Positions 42,999-44,435 of a stretch of 44,435 bases of DNA are shown here, piece by piece. The notes under the pieces were generated by a model. It made no database searches. It was not told the origin of the DNA and saw nothing but the letters and a program-made list of their open reading frames with translations. Within the stretch, counting starts at the first letter, position 1. Every line of letters begins with the position of its first letter. The translations under genes and the position numbers were made by a program. The DNA comes from Atribacterota bacterium (GTDB lineage: Bacteria > Atribacterota > Phoenicimicrobiia > Phoenicimicrobiales > Stramentimicrobiaceae): positions 1 through 44,435 of the forward strand of contig JAQVMU010000001.1 in the NCBI GenBank assembly GCA_028703475.1, given 5' to 3'.

Positions 42999-44435
42999 TT
43001 AATATCCTTCTGAGAGATCCACTTTATTTTCCGGCTCCTCCCCATAAAAAATCCTGGTAATATTATTGTAAACAGATTGTATATTCTCTTCAACCGCCTT
43101 ATCACTGTACCCGGCATTATGAGGAGTCATAATAATATTACCCAGTTCGTGAAAAGGATATTTTCCCGGCAATGTTTCAGGGTGTTCTCTGTCAGGATAA
43201 CGATACCATGTATCTATTGCCGCTCCGGCTAAATGTCCATTTTTTAAGTTATGATAGAGAGCCTTTTCATCAACAACCCTACCTCTACCTATATTGATAA
43301 GGTACTTATCTTTCATTAATTTTAACATATCTCCATCCAGCATATTATTGGTTTTTTCAGTAAGGGGCACTGCAACAATAATAAAATCAGACATTTTGAT
43401 TACATACTCCAGGGATTCATGATTGCCTAAGAATGTTAATCCGTATATCTTCTCCAATTGCTCTTCCTCTTTAATTTTCCGTTTAATGGCATAGATATTC
43501 ATACCGAAAGGTAATGCCCTTTTCGCAATTTCTAAACCAATAGCACCAAAACCGATAATACCCAGGTTTCTACCATGAAGCTGGAGTGTGGTTTCCTGTG
43601 AAATAAAGCCATGCCATTTTCCTTTTCTTAAATCTCTGTCAGTATTGATTAAATCTTTTGCCAGTGCTAATAATAAACAGATTGCATGTTCTGATACAGC
43701 ATGGCTGTTTCCGTGAACATTACACACATTAACTTTTGGAAATTTCCGGAAAGCATCCAGGTTCTGCTTATCTACACCTGCAAATGGTATCTGAAATAAT
43801 TTTAGATTCTTGGCCATTTGAAGGTTATCCTCATTTAGCTCTCCACCAATGATTACATCCGCCTCTGCTATCAGTTTATTTAGTTCAGTCTTCTTTTTTG
43901 CTTTAAAATTAATATTCAGGGGAATACTATTAATTTTATTAGATTTATTTAATAGTTTTACCCAGTTCTCTCTGCTGACCATCTTGCTTAAAACAAGTAC
44001 ATTTATTGTCTTATTACATGACTCGCTAATCAGATTTTGTCTATCATTTTCATATCTGCGTGCAGCAATTATATGTTTGCATTCCAAATTCCATTTTTGA
44101 CAGTTATTTTGAAAATCATAACAATCACATTCTGGAACATCAAGGTTGACATGATATGTTTTTTTACTCTTTTGGTTTTTTACCAAAAAAATATTCCCCT
44201 CTCCTCCCTCTCTGCAAATAGACAAATCATTTGCGGCTAAAGCCCTGTTGTTTTGTTCCTCCTGTATCAACAGCTTTCTTGCTAAATTATCAGCTATCTT
44301 GTTTTCTTCCCGACGATTCCAGATAAAAAATACCGGTACTTTTATTTCATTTAGTAATTCCTGTATTCTCTCATAAAGAGGGATCATCCTTTTGTTTTTT
44401 ACTTTAAATTGCTTATTCAACTGTTTCACGACCAA
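42999..44435 (-). CDS. Fusion protein: RNase H-like domain (C-terminal half), SWIM zinc finger and D-2-hydroxyacid dehydrogenase; N-terminus outside window
   Basis: The frame is open at the window edge; the first visible codon, TTG (44435), is internal. Residues are counted from there. 1-56 match the second half of bacterial RNase HI-like proteins (VVKQLNKQFKVKN; REENKIADNLA), with D49 at an active-site Asp position. 94-125 form a SWIM finger with ligands C103, C105, C119 and H121. 144-478 form a D-2-hydroxyacid dehydrogenase: GFGAIG in the GxGxxG loop (295-300), catalytic-type R384 and H439. The usual catalytic Glu of the DVFxxEP motif is Tyr (Y413, DTWYRYP), as in a distant subgroup. All three parts are in one uninterrupted frame. 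The substrate is unknown. Confidence 0.8.
   Translation of the reverse strand: MVVKQLNKQFKVKNKRMIPLYERIQELLNEIKVPVFFIWNRREENKIADNLARKLLIQEEQNNRALAANDLSICREGGEGNIFLVKNQKSKKTYHVNLDVPECDCYDFQNNCQKWNLECKHIIAARRYENDRQNLISESCNKTINVLVLSKMVSRENWVKLLNKSNKINSIPLNINFKAKKKTELNKLIAEADVIIGGELNEDNLQMAKNLKLFQIPFAGVDKQNLDAFRKFPKVNVCNVHGNSHAVSEHAICLLLALAKDLINTDRDLRKGKWHGFISQETTLQLHGRNLGIIGFGAIGLEIAKRALPFGMNIYAIKRKIKEEEQLEKIYGLTFLGNHESLEYVIKMSDFIIVAVPLTEKTNNMLDGDMLKLMKDKYLINIGRGRVVDEKALYHNLKNGHLAGAAIDTWYRYPDREHPETLPGKYPFHELGNIIMTPHNAGYSDKAVEENIQSVYNNITRIFYGEEPENKVDLSEGY

Overview
This is a compact, strongly A+T-rich bacterial window. Nearly every gene between about 0.5 and 40.7 kb lies on the minus strand, so transcription runs from high to low coordinates. 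Two gene strings match arrangements known from Bacillota: tmk-holB-ricT-trmN6-rsmI-metG, and rho-rpmE-tdk-prfA-prmC-ywlE-rpiB-upp-dCMP deaminase-wecB. The organism also carries ThyX, a phosphofructokinase with pyrophosphate-type residues, HflK/HflC and a gamma carbonic anhydrase. I infer a deep-branching, probably anaerobic bacterium. Atribacterota (OP9/JS1) is my best guess, at low confidence, because the sequence contains no 16S rRNA.

Layout. 1-521 is the start of a membrane-anchored lytic transglycosylase. 568-8298 holds metG, rsmI, trmN6, ricT, holB, tmk, a two-CBS protein and a degenerate PfkB-family protein. 8448-10941 holds a rhomboid protease, wecB and dCMP deaminase. 11411-16876 holds upp, rpiB, ywlE, prmC, prfA, thyX, tdk and rpmE. 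17066-21134 holds rho, a sugar-type nucleotidyltransferase and pyrG. 21616-31174 is a nucleotide excision repair block: uvrB, then an operon of uvrA, uvrC, a gamma carbonic anhydrase, a HARE-HTH protein and a metallo-beta-lactamase-fold hydrolase. 31468-38579 holds coaE, polA, dnaE and a plus-strand tRNA-Leu(CAA) with a perfect consensus promoter. 38730-40680 is a fba-pfk glycolytic operon. 40991-42858 is a plus-strand hflK-hflC pair. The right edge holds an unusual protein joining an RNase H-like C-terminus, a SWIM zinc finger and a D-2-hydroxyacid dehydrogenase.

How the genes fit together. dCMP deaminase, ThyX, Tdk and Tmk give most of a route to dTDP; Upp and PyrG add uracil salvage and CTP synthesis. 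DnaE, HolB, PolA and UvrABC cover replication and excision repair. Fba and the phosphofructokinase cover upper glycolysis.

Most notable: the RNase H/SWIM/dehydrogenase fusion; a PfkB homologue that has lost its ATP and catalytic motifs; a UvrC lacking about 90 residues between the UVR and RNase H-like domains; a HARE-HTH/nuclease-like protein in the uvrA-uvrC operon; and blocks of degenerate tandem heptanucleotides (period exactly 7 bp) filling three of the large intergenic gaps.
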